Assembly (NCBI GenBank): GCA_039704465.1
Contig: JASFAU010000009.1
Coordinates: forward strand, 1,054,001 to 1,118,000
Direction of reading: 5' to 3'
Length of the DNA stretch: 64,000 bases
Origin: Plasmodiophora brassicae
Lineage: Eukaryota; Endomyxa; Phytomyxea; Plasmodiophorida; Plasmodiophoridae
Shown: positions 41,767 to 52,077 of the stretch, piece by piece
How positions within the stretch are numbered: the first letter of the stretch is position 1
Layout of the letters: the number at the start of each line of letters is the position of its first letter
Translations under genes and position numbers: made by a program
Notes under the pieces: generated by a model
What the model was told of the DNA's origin: nothing
What the model saw: only the letters and a program-made list of their open reading frames with translations
Databases searched by the model: none

Positions 41767-42942
41767 CTATATCGTGTATCGCGATAGGCACCTCGTGTAC
41801 TTTGGATCAGGGACGATGGTCTTAACGCGAACGTTGCGATGGAAATCGGTGCGTCCATCTTTAAACCTCCATAAGGTCCATTGGGCTTCCGGCATGGACG
41901 ACATCTCGCCGATCGGGTTGACTAACGCGATGACGCGATTCACATCGCTGGCAGCATTATCGTGTGATTCATGGCGAACATCGCCGTGGTTGATGTGGAC
42001 CGCGTTCAGCAGCATTGTCGCGTCAATGGTGTGCATACCATCCATGTTGTTGACCAGCGACGTCAGCCAATTATCTGACGTTCAACCCATTAGACATCTC
42101 CCTTGGCATCGCGTGTCCGCATTACCGAACATGATTCCGCCGATCAGGAACGGTGGAACGCATTGCCACTGGATTTCGATCCCTCTACCGTATATGAAAT
42201 AGTCCTGTTCACCCACCTGATCAGATTGGAATCCCGGTCGCAACCTGACGAACGGAACGACCTGAGCGATAGTGGTTTCCAGCTCTGCTGCGACGTTGTT
42301 CCGCTTCGGAAGGCCGATGCCCTGTTCTGCTACCCGCGCGACGTCCCGGAAATCCATATTCAATCGTCGACCAATAACGAAGACTCGGTTGAGCTCGTTC
42401 CCGAACTTCTCCATCACCAACATTGCGGTTTGGCCCAGGGTGGAGTCGAACCAGATGTCTGCGTTCGCGTATCCAACAAGCGGCGTGTTGCTCGGGATCG
42501 TGCCGTCCTCGAGCATAGGCAGAACGCGTCTGTAGGTCAAACTCCCGATCTCGTTGGCGGTGATCGGGTCCCGAAGCGTTGGCAGCAGGTGCCGGCGGGC
42601 ACGCCTCAAAACGGTACAGTGCTGCGATTTGACAACGAAATTGACATGCGGCATGCTGGCCCAGGTTGCCATCATGAAATCCAGCTGTGCGATTCTCTCG
42701 CGGTCTGCATCGTCTACCGGTTTAGGCATGACCAGCATTGTCAGGACAGCACCAGGCTTCAAGTCGCCAACGAACCCTGACGGTGGGCACTGACCATCCG
42801 TGCGAGAGCCAGTTTGCAGGGTATTGGCAACAATGGCATCTGGGCGGTGCCGTATGTTCAAGGTCAGTACACATACTCCTGATAGCGCTATCGATACAAG
42901 GGTTAGGCCTTGAAGTACGCGCCAGCCAGTGGGTCGACGCAT
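41767..42942 (-). CDS. Golgi-type glycosyltransferase-like protein, type II membrane
   Basis: Exons 42126-42942 and 41767-42074 (intron 51 nt) give 374 residues. The start at 42942 puts a basic tail and one membrane span (LTLVSIALSGVCVLTLNI) at the N-terminus. The body reads TPLVGYANADIWFDSTLGQT (a possible DxD-like ADIWFD), FVIGRRLNMDF, EQDYFIYGRGIEIQWQCVPP, then FLIGGIMFDNWLTSLVNNMD and HTIDATMLLNAVHINH across the splice. This is the pattern of a nucleotide-diphospho-sugar transferase family seen in many protists and algae. The reaction is not known. It is convergent with TFIIA-gamma. Confidence 0.75.
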
Positions 42943-43244
42943 GTTCGTGGCCGTTGGCGCACGACGACAGTAATGGGTACTAGCGCGATCAACCGAATTA
43001 ACATTCCGATAACCTGAACGCGAAGGCGGAACAATAAAAACTGTTGAAACACGCATCAGCGGTTAGAACCAACGAAACACGCCGGCTCGTAAGATGCTGT
43101 AGGACCGTAGGTACGCAGGTGCCTGTACGTCCTCTCCTGAGTGTTGTGCGCTGTGCTGGGACTGAGGAGAGCGCAAGTTTAAGTTGGGGAGCGGAAGTTC
43201 AGATTGGAGAGCGGCGCAGTAAATTGGTGTTGCGCCCAGTCGCG

Positions 43245-44241
43245 ATGGCGTCGACGCTATCGGCGTCGGCGGACTGGCTGCAATTGTATGACCAGACGGA
43301 GGCCAAGGTGCTCGCCATCCCGACAAGCAGCCGATGTTGGCGCGCGATGCTGACGAACGTGTGTGTAGATCGTCGAGCTGAATGATCTACAGCAGCGGCT
43401 GGCTCGCGATACGGGATCGGCCGGTGCGCCGCGTATCAAACGCGACATCCGCAATACAGGTACAGGACGGTTCCGCGTGACGAGAAACGCTGTGTATAAA
43501 CTGTGGCGTCAGAATCGATTCTTGCGGCCAATCTGCAGACTCTACAAGATTCGCTGGACAAGATGGTGCCGGACGCCGTCATGCCCGACGCGGAGATACG
43601 CCGACGGCAACAGGCGCTTGTCGCGCTAAACGAACGGGCAAGTTTCACGCGAGCTAGGCAGTCGCAGCAGCAAGGCAGGCGGTCTGCGCCAGTGGCCTCG
43701 GAAACGAATGATACACTCGGCAAGAGCAATGCTCAGCTAATGCAGTACGTGCACCAACCACATCAGTGCGCTCCAACCAATAATCGCGATTCTGACAAAC
43801 AGCGAGCAAGAGGCGGATTTCGACGAGCACGACGAGAAGCTGGATGACATCCTAGCTGGGGTTGGACGGCTGAAGAATATGGGCGAGAACATCAACAGCG
43901 AGTTGCTGCTGCACTCCGACCTGCTCAACGACCTGGATCAGGGGATCGACGAGACGCACCTGAACCTGCGGTCGGGCACAAAGAAGGCGGCGGATTTGAT
44001 GAAACGAGATAACTCGTGCACCGGCATGTTGATCATCATCGTCCTCCTCCTCCTCATTGTCGTGTACGTTGTTAGGTTGCGTCGCTCGATGAATGTGTTG
44101 CTCATGAGGACCTACACAGACTTCTTGTCCTGTGACCAACCAGGTGTCTGCTCGAGCAAGATAACGCTGGCAGCCAGATCACCCGTAGAGCGGCATTCTA
44201 TCACTTGGGCTGGACGATATCGAAACATATATATTACTTGA
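43245..44241 (+). CDS. Qc-SNARE, syntaxin-8/6-like
   Basis: Exons 43245-43307, 43369-43459, 43513-43744 and 43803-44241 (introns 61, 53, 58 nt) join in frame. The N-terminus (ADWLQLYDQTEAKIVELNDL) is helical. The SNARE motif follows (EQEADFDEHDEKLDDILAGV, GRLKNMGENINSELLLHSDL, LNDLDQGIDETHLNLRSGTK) with a Gln at the zero layer, then a membrane anchor (GMLIIIVLLLLIVVYVV). Syntaxin-8-like SNAREs act in late endosome fusion. The frame runs about 50 residues past the anchor, which is unusual; another intron or an earlier stop is likely near 44080. Confidence 0.85.
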
Positions 44242-44263
44242 TGGATCAATGTTGCCAGAGGTA

Positions 44264-45790
44264 CTATCGCACAGCAAGCAGCTTTCCAATGAACTGGATG
44301 TCCTCGCGGAGGCGGGCAGGAAGCGCGGCTCGTACCGTGTCGGGTGCCGAGATGTACCACCTGTAGACAGGCCGGACAGGGTTCAGCTGCCCGTTCGCCA
44401 TGATGACGACCGCGTCCACAGCGGCGACCTGAACATCGGTCGGGAACGATGCGCCGTCAAGCGCCAGCATCGCGTTGAAGCGATCCAGGATCGCGTCTCG
44501 GAACTGACCGCCTTCCGCGCCTGACGTTTTCGACACGATTCCGATGCACTCGATAAGCGACGTCAGCGTTGATGAGTTCGTGCAGGTTCGAATGCGATCC
44601 CAGAGCGGCGTGATGACCTGTGCACACGCCCAAGGCCATCCTCGTGCCAATGCCATGAGCTCGATCGCCCTGGGGGCATCGTCAGCATCACCGACTAGCC
44701 CAACAGCACGCTGAGCAAGAGCGCTGAACGTCTCATCGGCATCGGCATCAGCCAGAATCAGACGAATTGCTTCTGCCAAACAGGACCGATTGTCTGGATC
44801 GATGCAATCCGGGCAGTTCTCAATCAGAACGTCGATGGCCTGGCGCTGCAGGATTGGATTCAGACGCATCAGGTCGAAGAGGAGGACGCGAGCGCGTTCA
44901 ACGCGCCCGGTAGCGTGGCAGATTCGGCCGAAGCATGACACGATTCCGATGTCCAGCGGATCCGACAGCGATTCCCTGCGGCGAATATGGGAACAGAACG
45001 CCTGCAGCAGCATGTCGATCAGGGCAGGACGCGATCCCGCGACACCCAGAAGAACGTCAACGAGACGATTGCATGGACCCTCCGAATCACAAGCCGTTCG
45101 AAGCGAGTTTAACGTCTCTTCAACGACCGCGTCAAGCGTTAAGGAGCCGTTCGAAAGGCCAGCCGAGATTCGACAGCATGCCAGTTCGGTTTCAGCGACA
45201 CCAGCAGCAGAAAGGAGCTGGGACAACTCTGAGCGCCCAGCAGGAACAATTTCGGCCTCAGACAGCGGTGGCAAGCTTGCCACCGAAACAACGGAGAACG
45301 ACTCATCAAACGTATCGCGTTGCTTGGCCTTGGGTGGCTCCGGGCGTTCGGTCGCAGCCGTAGGCGAGACATCACGTGGCTCCGGAATACGCGGCCGTTC
45401 TCTGGGACGTTTCCTGGGCTTCAGAGGTGATTGTAGAGGCTGAATAGGTGCTGAAGCAGGAAGCGGTGCGGCATCCGCCGATGACGGCGACTTCTCGGCA
45501 CTGAGATCTCTCTCAGCGCGGTCGAGTGAATCCAGGACGGAATTTCGAAATGATTTCAAATGCAATTCTGCACGCTCAGCACGCGCGATCGCAGCATCGC
45601 GATCCGCTCGACAGGCTAGCAATTCCGCCTCTAACGCCTCGATCCGCGATCGCGCTTCGTTGAGTTCCGCAGCGTTCTGTTCTGCGGTTTTCGCGGCCAG
45701 GTCCAAGGCGGAAAGTGCTGCCGCCTTCTGGGAGCGCATCCGCGCCGTCAGGCGCTCCAGGCGCTCCCGTAACACTTTCTCAGATTCCAT
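44264..45790 (-). CDS. Coiled-coil plus alpha-solenoid protein
   Basis: 508 residues, intronless, from the ATG at 45790 (MESEKVLRERLERLTARMRS). Residues 1-100 are a coiled coil (AAELNEARSRIEALEAELLA), 110-160 a Pro/Arg-rich linker with a basic cluster (LKPRKRPRERPRIPEPRD), and 190-500 helical repeats (VDVLLGVAGSRPALIDMLLQ, FCSHIRRRESLSDPLDIGIV, RARVLLFDLMRLNPILQRQA). The architecture recalls ICE1-type or other nuclear scaffold proteins, but I do not claim homology. Stop TAG. Tail-to-tail with the SNARE gene, 22 bp apart. Confidence 0.68.
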   Translation of the reverse strand: MESEKVLRERLERLTARMRSQKAAALSALDLAAKTAEQNAAELNEARSRIEALEAELLACRADRDAAIARAERAELHLKSFRNSVLDSLDRAERDLSAEKSPSSADAAPLPASAPIQPLQSPLKPRKRPRERPRIPEPRDVSPTAATERPEPPKAKQRDTFDESFSVVSVASLPPLSEAEIVPAGRSELSQLLSAAGVAETELACCRISAGLSNGSLTLDAVVEETLNSLRTACDSEGPCNRLVDVLLGVAGSRPALIDMLLQAFCSHIRRRESLSDPLDIGIVSCFGRICHATGRVERARVLLFDLMRLNPILQRQAIDVLIENCPDCIDPDNRSCLAEAIRLILADADADETFSALAQRAVGLVGDADDAPRAIELMALARGWPWACAQVITPLWDRIRTCTNSSTLTSLIECIGIVSKTSGAEGGQFRDAILDRFNAMLALDGASFPTDVQVAAVDAVVIMANGQLNPVRPVYRWYISAPDTVRAALPARLREDIQFIGKLLAVR

Positions 45791-46113
45791 CGTCTGAGCC
45801 GTTCTCAGGTTGATGGCGGGCACGGAACTCCGCCACGCAGTCCGCGACTGCGGCCCCTGTCGGCCGCTGCGACCCTCCCCTGGGCATGCCTTGCTTGACG
45901 CCACGACCGTGGCGCTGTAGTGATCGTCAACGTGCTGTCTACGATTGTTTCCGTCTATACGATGCTGAATGCTGTATATGCGTATTTCTGGGCTGTACGT
46001 AGTATTCGTACACTTACTGCGCGATTTGAGCGCAACAAGACGACGCCCGCGGTCCTGGCCGAGCACAATGCGAAGCAGGAGTGTGCCCAGTTATTTATCG
46101 TGCCCTCATCGAT

Positions 46114-46329
46114 ATGCACCGGATCGCGGCGCTATCGCCTGTTGATTCACTGCTGGATGAGCAGCCGTGGATCAGAGTCGAGGCTATGGTGCTTGGCGTG
46201 CTGGGGCTAAGGGTCGCTCGCGTCGTTCGAAAGGGCGACGGACGGCTGCATAAGCAGATACTGTTTGACGACCTGGACGCTGACAAGCGTAGATGCGGTC
46301 GCCCGCTTATGACACTGCCTGGCCGATGA
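46114..46329 (+). CDS. Short candidate protein or exon, 71 aa
   Basis: Reads MHRIAALSPVDSLLDEQPWI, RVEAMVLGVLGLRVARVVRK and LHKQILFDDLDADKRRCG, better than chance but with no family. It could be the end of a spliced gene starting near 45960. The neighbouring 46330-46895 holds only the remnants listed next. Confidence 0.35.
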   Translation: MHRIAALSPVDSLLDEQPWIRVEAMVLGVLGLRVARVVRKGDGRLHKQILFDDLDADKRRCGRPLMTLPGR

Positions 46330-46412
46330 TATCTTGCCAAACGCGCTTCAGACCCGGATCGAGTTGTGGGTGCGAGCGGCGTTGCTAGAATGGTGGTGAT
46401 ATAATCGCAGAA

Positions 46413-46690
46413 TTCGTTGCCGTTCCGTTTCTGTTGAACACAGGCGGCGACTGTTGGACAGATCTGACTGACCTGTCGCTTGTGACATAGGCTATGTAGT
46501 GATGCTCGTTTCAGTAAGCTGCAGATGGCAAATAGGCCTAACGATGACGTCGCTCCCACGATGGGTACGAATCTTCGGTGATGTTCATTTCGCTCTGACG
46601 AGCACCGTGCTTGACCAACAGGCCAGTCATGACCTGCCCAACCCAGCAGTCGCCGTCTGCGTTCACCAGAAACGGAACGGCAACAAATTG
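46413..46690. repeat. Inverted pair of diverged protein-coding remnants
   Basis: 46413-46460 (plus) and 46636-46690 (minus) both encode a FVAVPFL.N..GDCW block and are about 80% identical as inverted copies. The minus copy continues VGQVMTGLLVKHGARQSEMN. Neither has a full gene around it. Confidence 0.6.
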
Positions 46691-46895
46691 GGGGTAGACC
46701 GTCTTTCTAAACATATGCAAAGCCCCAATGGATCAGACGTGTGCACAATGGCCGGGCATAGTCGATCGATATCTTGTCTTGCCACGTACGTGGCGTTATT
46801 GCTTTATGATTCATGTGCAGACCATACTATGTACATAGGTAGGAGGGGTACACCCGCAGTTTGCTACGTCAGTTTTTGATCTGATCGGTTCAGTC

Positions 46896-48921
46896 ATGCC
46901 TTGGGACACGTTGCGTCAGGCGTGGCAGCTGTCCTCAGGGTTCTGGATATCGCCAAGTCGGCACCGTCAGGCTGCACGCTTGCTGGTCGCCGCCCTGGTC
47001 GGCATGGCGATTGCGGCGACGCTGCTGCAGGTGCACATGTCGTTCGTGTCGAAGGAGATGATGACGGCCATGTCGGAGCGGGATCGGGACCGGTTCTGGT
47101 CGTCGGTCGTCAGCTTTCTGGGCGTCCTTGTTGTTGCGATTCCGCTGTTCACCGCGTACCGATACCTACAGGATACGTTGACGATCCGATGGAGGCTCTG
47201 GTTGACGAACCTGTTATTGCGTCGTTACTTTGCCCACCGTGCGTTCTACCGCCTGCGCCTGTCGCGCAAGGAGATTGACAACCCGGATCAACGTATCGCC
47301 GATGATGTAAATTCGTTCACGTCTGATTCCGTGCGCCTCGCGGTTACGTTTGCCAACAAGATCGCAAACCTGGTCGGATTTGCCGGCGTCCTGTATCATA
47401 TATCCCCGACGATGTCGGCCACGCTCATCGTGTACGCGATGTCGGGAACGTTTGTCGCGTTGAGCGTGTTCGCTCGCCATCTGGCGTCGCTGGGTTCGCA
47501 TCGGTTCAAGGCAGGTTACCCACGCTTGCTCAGATGGAATCCCATATGCTGACTGTTTGGTTCAGCTGGAGGCCGACTTTCGGTATTCCCTCGTTCACGT
47601 CAGCGAAAACGCAGAGTCGATTGCGTTCTATGCCGGCGAGCGTGCTGAGCATGGCATATGCGTTGGGCGCTTGGACAAGGTCTATAATCAACTCTGCGTT
47701 ATCATCGGGTTTGAGCGTGGCCTGAAGCTGTTCCAGAATGCGTTTCGATACGTGATGTACGTTGGGTAGACCTCGTGTTTCTTGTAGCAGCGCTATTAAC
47801 ATGGTCCACATTGTTCAGACTGGTCCTGCCGTGTATAGTGATTGCCCCGATTTATTTCACTGGCGGCGTGGATTTCGGCGTCGTGTCGCAAGCGAATTTA
47901 GCGTTTCAGACACTGATGAGGTCGGTATGCGGGGTTGAAATCGTTTTCAACGTCTCGCCGACTTGCCCTCATTATTATAGGTCCATGGGGGCCATTGTGG
48001 AAGAGTTGAACAATATCTCGTCGTATGCGGCCCGCACGACTCGCCTGTGTGCAATGTGGACAGCAATCAATGAGGATGATGAGCACGCTGGAGAATGCAT
48101 CGCTGTTGAAGAACAGCCACACGCGGGAGATCGACTCATCCAGCTCGCTGACGTTACCGTTTGCGTACCACGTGCTGGGACGTGTCTGATTGACTCGTTA
48201 AATTTCACACTTCGCAAGCGTCAATCGCTTCTGGTTGTGGGGGGTACAGTGTATTTGCTTCGTCCACGTTTCATTCCCCCTTTGATTCGCTCCTAGATTC
48301 TGGTGTTGGCAAGAGTTCTCTTCTTCGGGTTCTTGCAGGACTTTGGCGACGTGGCTCCGGAACGATCCGGCTGGGTATTACCATGCGAGAGGCGATGTTC
48401 CTTCCACAGCGTCCTTATCTTATTCTTGGGACCCTGCGTCAACAAGTTCTGTACCCTAATGCCAAATCTGCAGAATTTTCTGACCAAGATATCCGGTCTG
48501 CTATGGCGGTGGTTCGCATAGGTTCGTCACCGGGCCATTGTTCCCGGGATTGTTTTCTTACGTCCCTTTTGAAGAGCCTCTCATCGACCGTTTCGACGGG
48601 CTTGATTCCAAGCGTGACTGGCAACAGGTTTTGTCGCTAGGCGAACAGCAGCGACTTGCGATGGCTCGACTGATCCTTCAACGCCCTACGTTTGCGCTTC
48701 TCGATGAGAGTTCCAGTGCGTTGGATGTTGCCGCCCAAGATCGATTCTACAGGTGGCTTGTCGCACAAAGAGACATCGCATTCATAAGCGTTGGACATAG
48801 GCCGTCTCTGGTCGCGTTCCACGAGCGCGTTCTTGAGCTATACGGTCCTACGGAGGCATGTCCGCGTCCGACATGGAGGATCTTCTCCCGTCAGGAATAC
48901 ATGTCCACTATGCCTAAGTAG
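46896..48921 (+). CDS. SbmA/YddA/ABCD-type ABC half-transporter
   Basis: Six exons (46896-47493, 47534-47756, 47819-47920, 47981-48243, 48297-48521, 48575-48921) sum to 585 residues. Membrane part: VAALVGMAIAATLLQVHMSF, VVSFLGVLVVAIPLFTAYRY, IDNPDQRIADDVNSFTSDSV, then LEADFRYSLVHVSENAESIA FYAGE (the EEA-like loop) and YVILVLPCIVIAPIYFTGG built by a splice. ATPase: Walker A GDSGVGKSS (spliced), VLSLGEQQRLAMARLIL signature, Walker B FALLDESSSALD and ISVGHRPS H-loop. The family imports peptides in bacteria, acyl-CoAs in peroxisomes (ABCD) or cobalamin (ABCD4). The first intron is 40 nt and least certain; a 19-nt alternative also fits phase. Stop TAG. Confidence 0.9.
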
Positions 48922-48973
48922 TCAGGCTCGTTGGACCTGTTACAGGATAGGTTCTTCTATTGAGCGGATTCGG

Positions 48974-49397
48974 TCACATTCTCGACCGCACTGTCAGATA
49001 GAGGACAATGAAGACAACGACAATGAACAGGGCGAGATAGCACATGTGCCGGCTTGACCCGGTGGCCATCATCTCGCCGAGCTTCTTCATCGTGGATGAC
49101 ATCATGCTCGATGCGTTGCTCATGTCGAGTTGCTGCACGCAAGACCCAATTTCAATACATAATCGCACACGAGCAACTCCGTCTGCATACCATATTCTCG
49201 AGAAACCTGTTATGTTCGACGGCCTCGTCGTGCATCATGACGGTGACGTGCTTCAGAGCATTGACCTTCTCGTTCAGCTGCCCGGCCAGCTCGTCATTCC
49301 TCGCCTCGAGATGCTGCGCATGCCTCTCCTGCTCTAACCGCGCCGCCTGGTTCCGCTTGCTCCTCTGGCCCATCAACGCACTCCTGCGCGGCGCCAT
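48974..49397 (-). CDS. Bet1-like Qc-SNARE
   Basis: Exons 49191-49397 and 48974-49132 (intron 58 nt) give 121 residues, the usual Bet1 length. SNARE motif: ARNDELAGQLNEKVNALKHV then MMHDEAVEHNRFLENMQLDM, followed by MKKLGEMMATGSSRHMCYLA and the anchor LFIVVVFIVLYLTV. Bet1 works in ER-to-Golgi COPII vesicle fusion. Convergent with the ABC gene, 52 bp apart. Confidence 0.9.
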
Positions 49398-49720
49398 CAG
49401 CGACCCTCCCCAGACGACCGCCCTACCCATCCAGTACCGCTCATCGTTCATCGCGACAGGACGCGGTCGCATCCACGCGCGCTGCGGACGTTACTGCGTT
49501 CAGACACTGTAGCGGAATGTCGCTGTTTTAGACCCTTCACAACGGGAGAATTTTTGACCGACGTTCACACTGCGGGTGCCTGTCTGCTGCGCGGCGCCTC
49601 CTCCTCCTCCTTCTTGTCGGCGGACAGAGAAAATGGCCACGCTAATGTTTCTGCATCACATTCAGGTTGCGGCCGCAATTTTGATCAGTTTTGAAGGCGC
49701 GGGGGGTCGGTCACGGCGCG
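49398..49720. promoter_or_regulatory. Divergent region Bet1 / COPI-associated gene
   Basis: About 320 bp between divergent genes, likely both promoters. A Pro/Ser frame inside it is not supported. Confidence 0.4.
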
Positions 49721-50783
49721 ATGAGCGACCAGGCAGCGCCGATGCCGGCACCAGCGGCTGGGCCGACCTATAGTGACCGGTCAGCAACGAGCGTCGGGAC
49801 CTACCCGCGCTCTTGAATAACGGGCGGATTGTCGCAGGGTCCGCACGATTGAACCGCGGAAGCTGGCGCTGGTGATTCGTATCTCCAGTATCCTCGTTGC
49901 TGTACGTCTCGGCGAGTGTACGCATCGTCGGCGGCAGCGATCTTATTCCAACAGTTGCTGTTGACTGTCGTCGGCATCACCGGCCTCCTTAGCGGCGATG
50001 GCACGATAGACGTCACGTACTATCTGTTCGCGTTCTACACCACGTACGAGCCGTGTTCGCTGAAGTCGTGACCACTGTCGTTCACGTCGTTCGCAGGGTG
50101 TTCGCCATTACGCTGTTCATCTTCGAACTGCGCATGCACGTCCTGTATTCGAACAGTGACATCGGTCCTTGGCTAACACCAGACGGTTTTGCAGAAAGTA
50201 CTTTGACCTGTTCGCTGCGAACAACTTTGGGTTCATGTTCAACTACGGCGGGCGTTCGCTGTTCCTCCTGTTCCTAGGGTCGATGACGTTCAGCCTGAAC
50301 CCGGCGAAGTATTCCATCCCCGCCGGCATCGTGACGCTGATCATCCTGGGGATCAACTTCTTCATCCTGTGCGCGTCCCCGAACGTCGGGACCTACCTGA
50401 CATCTGTGAAACCGCCGGTCCACAAGGTCCAGCTCGACCCGCCGCGTTTACAACCTGGGCACACCACTGAATCGTCTCAGATACCGCCGGTTGATGTCAC
50501 GAGCGCCGCCGTCGACTTCGTCGTTGCGAATCCGAACGCGGCGAAGAAGGCGGTCGCTATGTCCGGCCACAACCCAAACGCTGTCGACGTCATCGCAGCC
50601 AACCCGAACGCGTCCAAGAAGATGGTAACCGGCGCGTTTCCCCATCACGCAGACCACCTGCCTGACCCCGACCCTGCAGGCGCAAATCGCGGCGAACAAC
50701 AAGTCGCAAGCCTGATCAGCGCCGCCCGTCTGGCATCATCCTATGTAATACATTCGCCACGTTCGCCTGTGCGTGTCGTATAA
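49721..50783 (+). CDS. COPI-associated (TVP15-like) membrane protein with long C-terminus
   Basis: Exons 49721-49779, 49838-49901, 49955-50043, 50097-50144 and 50195-50783 (introns 58, 53, 53, 50 nt) give 282 residues. Four membrane spans: LALVIRISSILVALLLTVV, TYYLFAFYTTVFAITLFIFE, YGGRSLFLLFLGSMTFSL and AGIVTLIILGINFFILCAS. The block VLKYFDLFAANNFGFMFNYG built by the last splice is the COPI_assoc signature. TVP15 proteins sit in late Golgi compartments. The tail of about 115 residues is unusual and holds three NPNA-type repeats (NPNAAKKAV, NPNAVDVIA, NPNASKKMV). Confidence 0.85.
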
Positions 50784-50892
50784 CGGCGGGCGCGAGTCGG
50801 ATCACATCGCGGCGCGGCCTAACGTCGCATTCGGAATCGGCGATCGTCGTCGCGGCGAAGGCGGCCCCACAAAAATCGTCGCCGACGCGGTG

Positions 50893-51247
50893 ATGCCGAC
50901 GCTGGCGGGATGCGGCCGGCTCTGCGGGTCGTACAGGTCGGTCGTTGGTCGATGCGCGCGTCGCGTTTCGCTGACGTGTGCCGGGGCGACACAGTCTGTT
51001 CGCGGCCGTGTTCCTGCTGGTCCTCGCGTACTGCATGTCGGCCGGGCAGGTCGAGATCGAGGACGAGGAGCGCAGGCCGCACGCGGCGACGAACCTCATG
51101 ATCGCCGGCCTGCTGTACGTGGCAACGTGGGTGGCGTCCATGGCGTGCATCTGGTTCGGGTCGAAACGCGAACAGGACCTAAGGAGCGCCGAGCTTCGCG
51201 CCGACATGATCCTCCTCGGCGGGCAGGAATCCGGCCGAAGCCGATAA
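50893..51247 (+). CDS. Small two-span membrane protein, 98 aa
   Basis: Exons 50893-50936 and 50995-51247 (intron 58 nt) read MPTLAGCGRLCGSYSLFAAV, span 1 LFAAVFLLVLAYCMSAG, an acidic/basic loop (VEIEDEERRPHAAT), span 2 NLMIAGLLYVATWVASMACI and a charged tail (FGSKREQDLRSAELRAD). No family recognised. It lies about 110 bp after the COPI-associated gene. Confidence 0.6.
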
Positions 51248-51359
51248 ACGTCGACAACCTCCATTGTACACATTGCTATCGTTCGACGAATACAAGAGAC
51301 CGTATATCAGAGGTCAACGGGTCGTGCTGGACGGATCGGGCGCGCCGGTTGCCGATGGA

Positions 51360-51851
51360 CTAACTCTTGGGCGTCGTCGTCGCAGGGCGCGCGTCGCCGA
51401 TCGCCGCCGCGTGCTCACGATCGTCGGCAATACCGGCCTGCGCCATCAGGTCGCCGATCGACCGTTCCAGGTCGTCGATTCGCCCGCCCATCTCGTCAAC
51501 TGGCAACGAGCGGAACACATTCAGCCCCGGGGGACGACCGTCGACCAAAGCAGCAATACCGACTTCGCGACACGATCGTATCCGACATCTGCTGGAATCG
51601 GGATTGCTGTCCCCCCGGTGATCTCAGACGACACAACCGACACAACCCGCACGTGACGAACGGCGTCGTACCATTTGCTGAAGCAGGTTCTGAACGAAGA
51701 CCGTCAAGTTCTCCTCATCGGCCGACGCCTCCGGCGCCGTCGCCGCGTTCGCGCCCGACGACACGCCCGGCTTCGGCTGCTTCGCCTACAGCCCAGCGCC
51801 CGATCAGCGCCATGCGGCGTGCCGCCTGCCGCGCCCCATACGTACCGACAT
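51360..51851 (-). CDS. HSBP1: Heat shock factor-binding protein 1
   Basis: Four exons (51846-51851, 51672-51785, 51564-51591, 51360-51499; introns 60, 80, 64 nt) give 95 residues. After splicing: ENLTVFVQNLLQQMQQMSDT, IVSRIDEMGGRIDDLERSIG and DLMAQAGI, near-identical in pattern to HSBP1 of animals and plants, a trimeric coiled coil that attenuates heat-shock factor. The first exon has only two codons (ATG TCG) before a GTACGT donor. The C-terminus is Ala/Thr-rich as in relatives. Confidence 0.9.
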
Positions 51852-52077
51852 GCCCTTCAAGGCCGCGTGCGCCGCCGAAATGGCCCAGGAGGCGGAGGCC
51901 CGCACGGGCGCAATCACAACCGGGAGCGAAGGTCCCCGTTCCCGGTTCCGGGATGAACAGGAACACAAACCGCCTGGTGCGCGTCCATCCAGGCTTCGTG
52001 GGGTTCGCGATTCGTTTTCTTCCACGGTGAGGCGGGACTGAGCGCGTGCCTGGCGACCGTCGCATGTCGCGTTGGGC

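Noticed and set aside
46499..46879. 126-codon plus-strand frame
   Set aside because: It is antisense to the GDCW remnant and lacks any domain.
47494..47533. Possible 19-nt micro-introns (for example 47515-47533 in the ABC gene and near 32512 in the membrane region)
   Set aside because: A 40-nt alternative fits the ABC family spacing better, and other apparent micro-introns resolved into normal 50-65 nt introns on closer reading.
49576..49773. Pro/Ser-rich 65-codon plus-strand frame
   Set aside because: It lies in the shared promoter of two divergent genes and overlaps the start of the COPI-associated gene in another frame.
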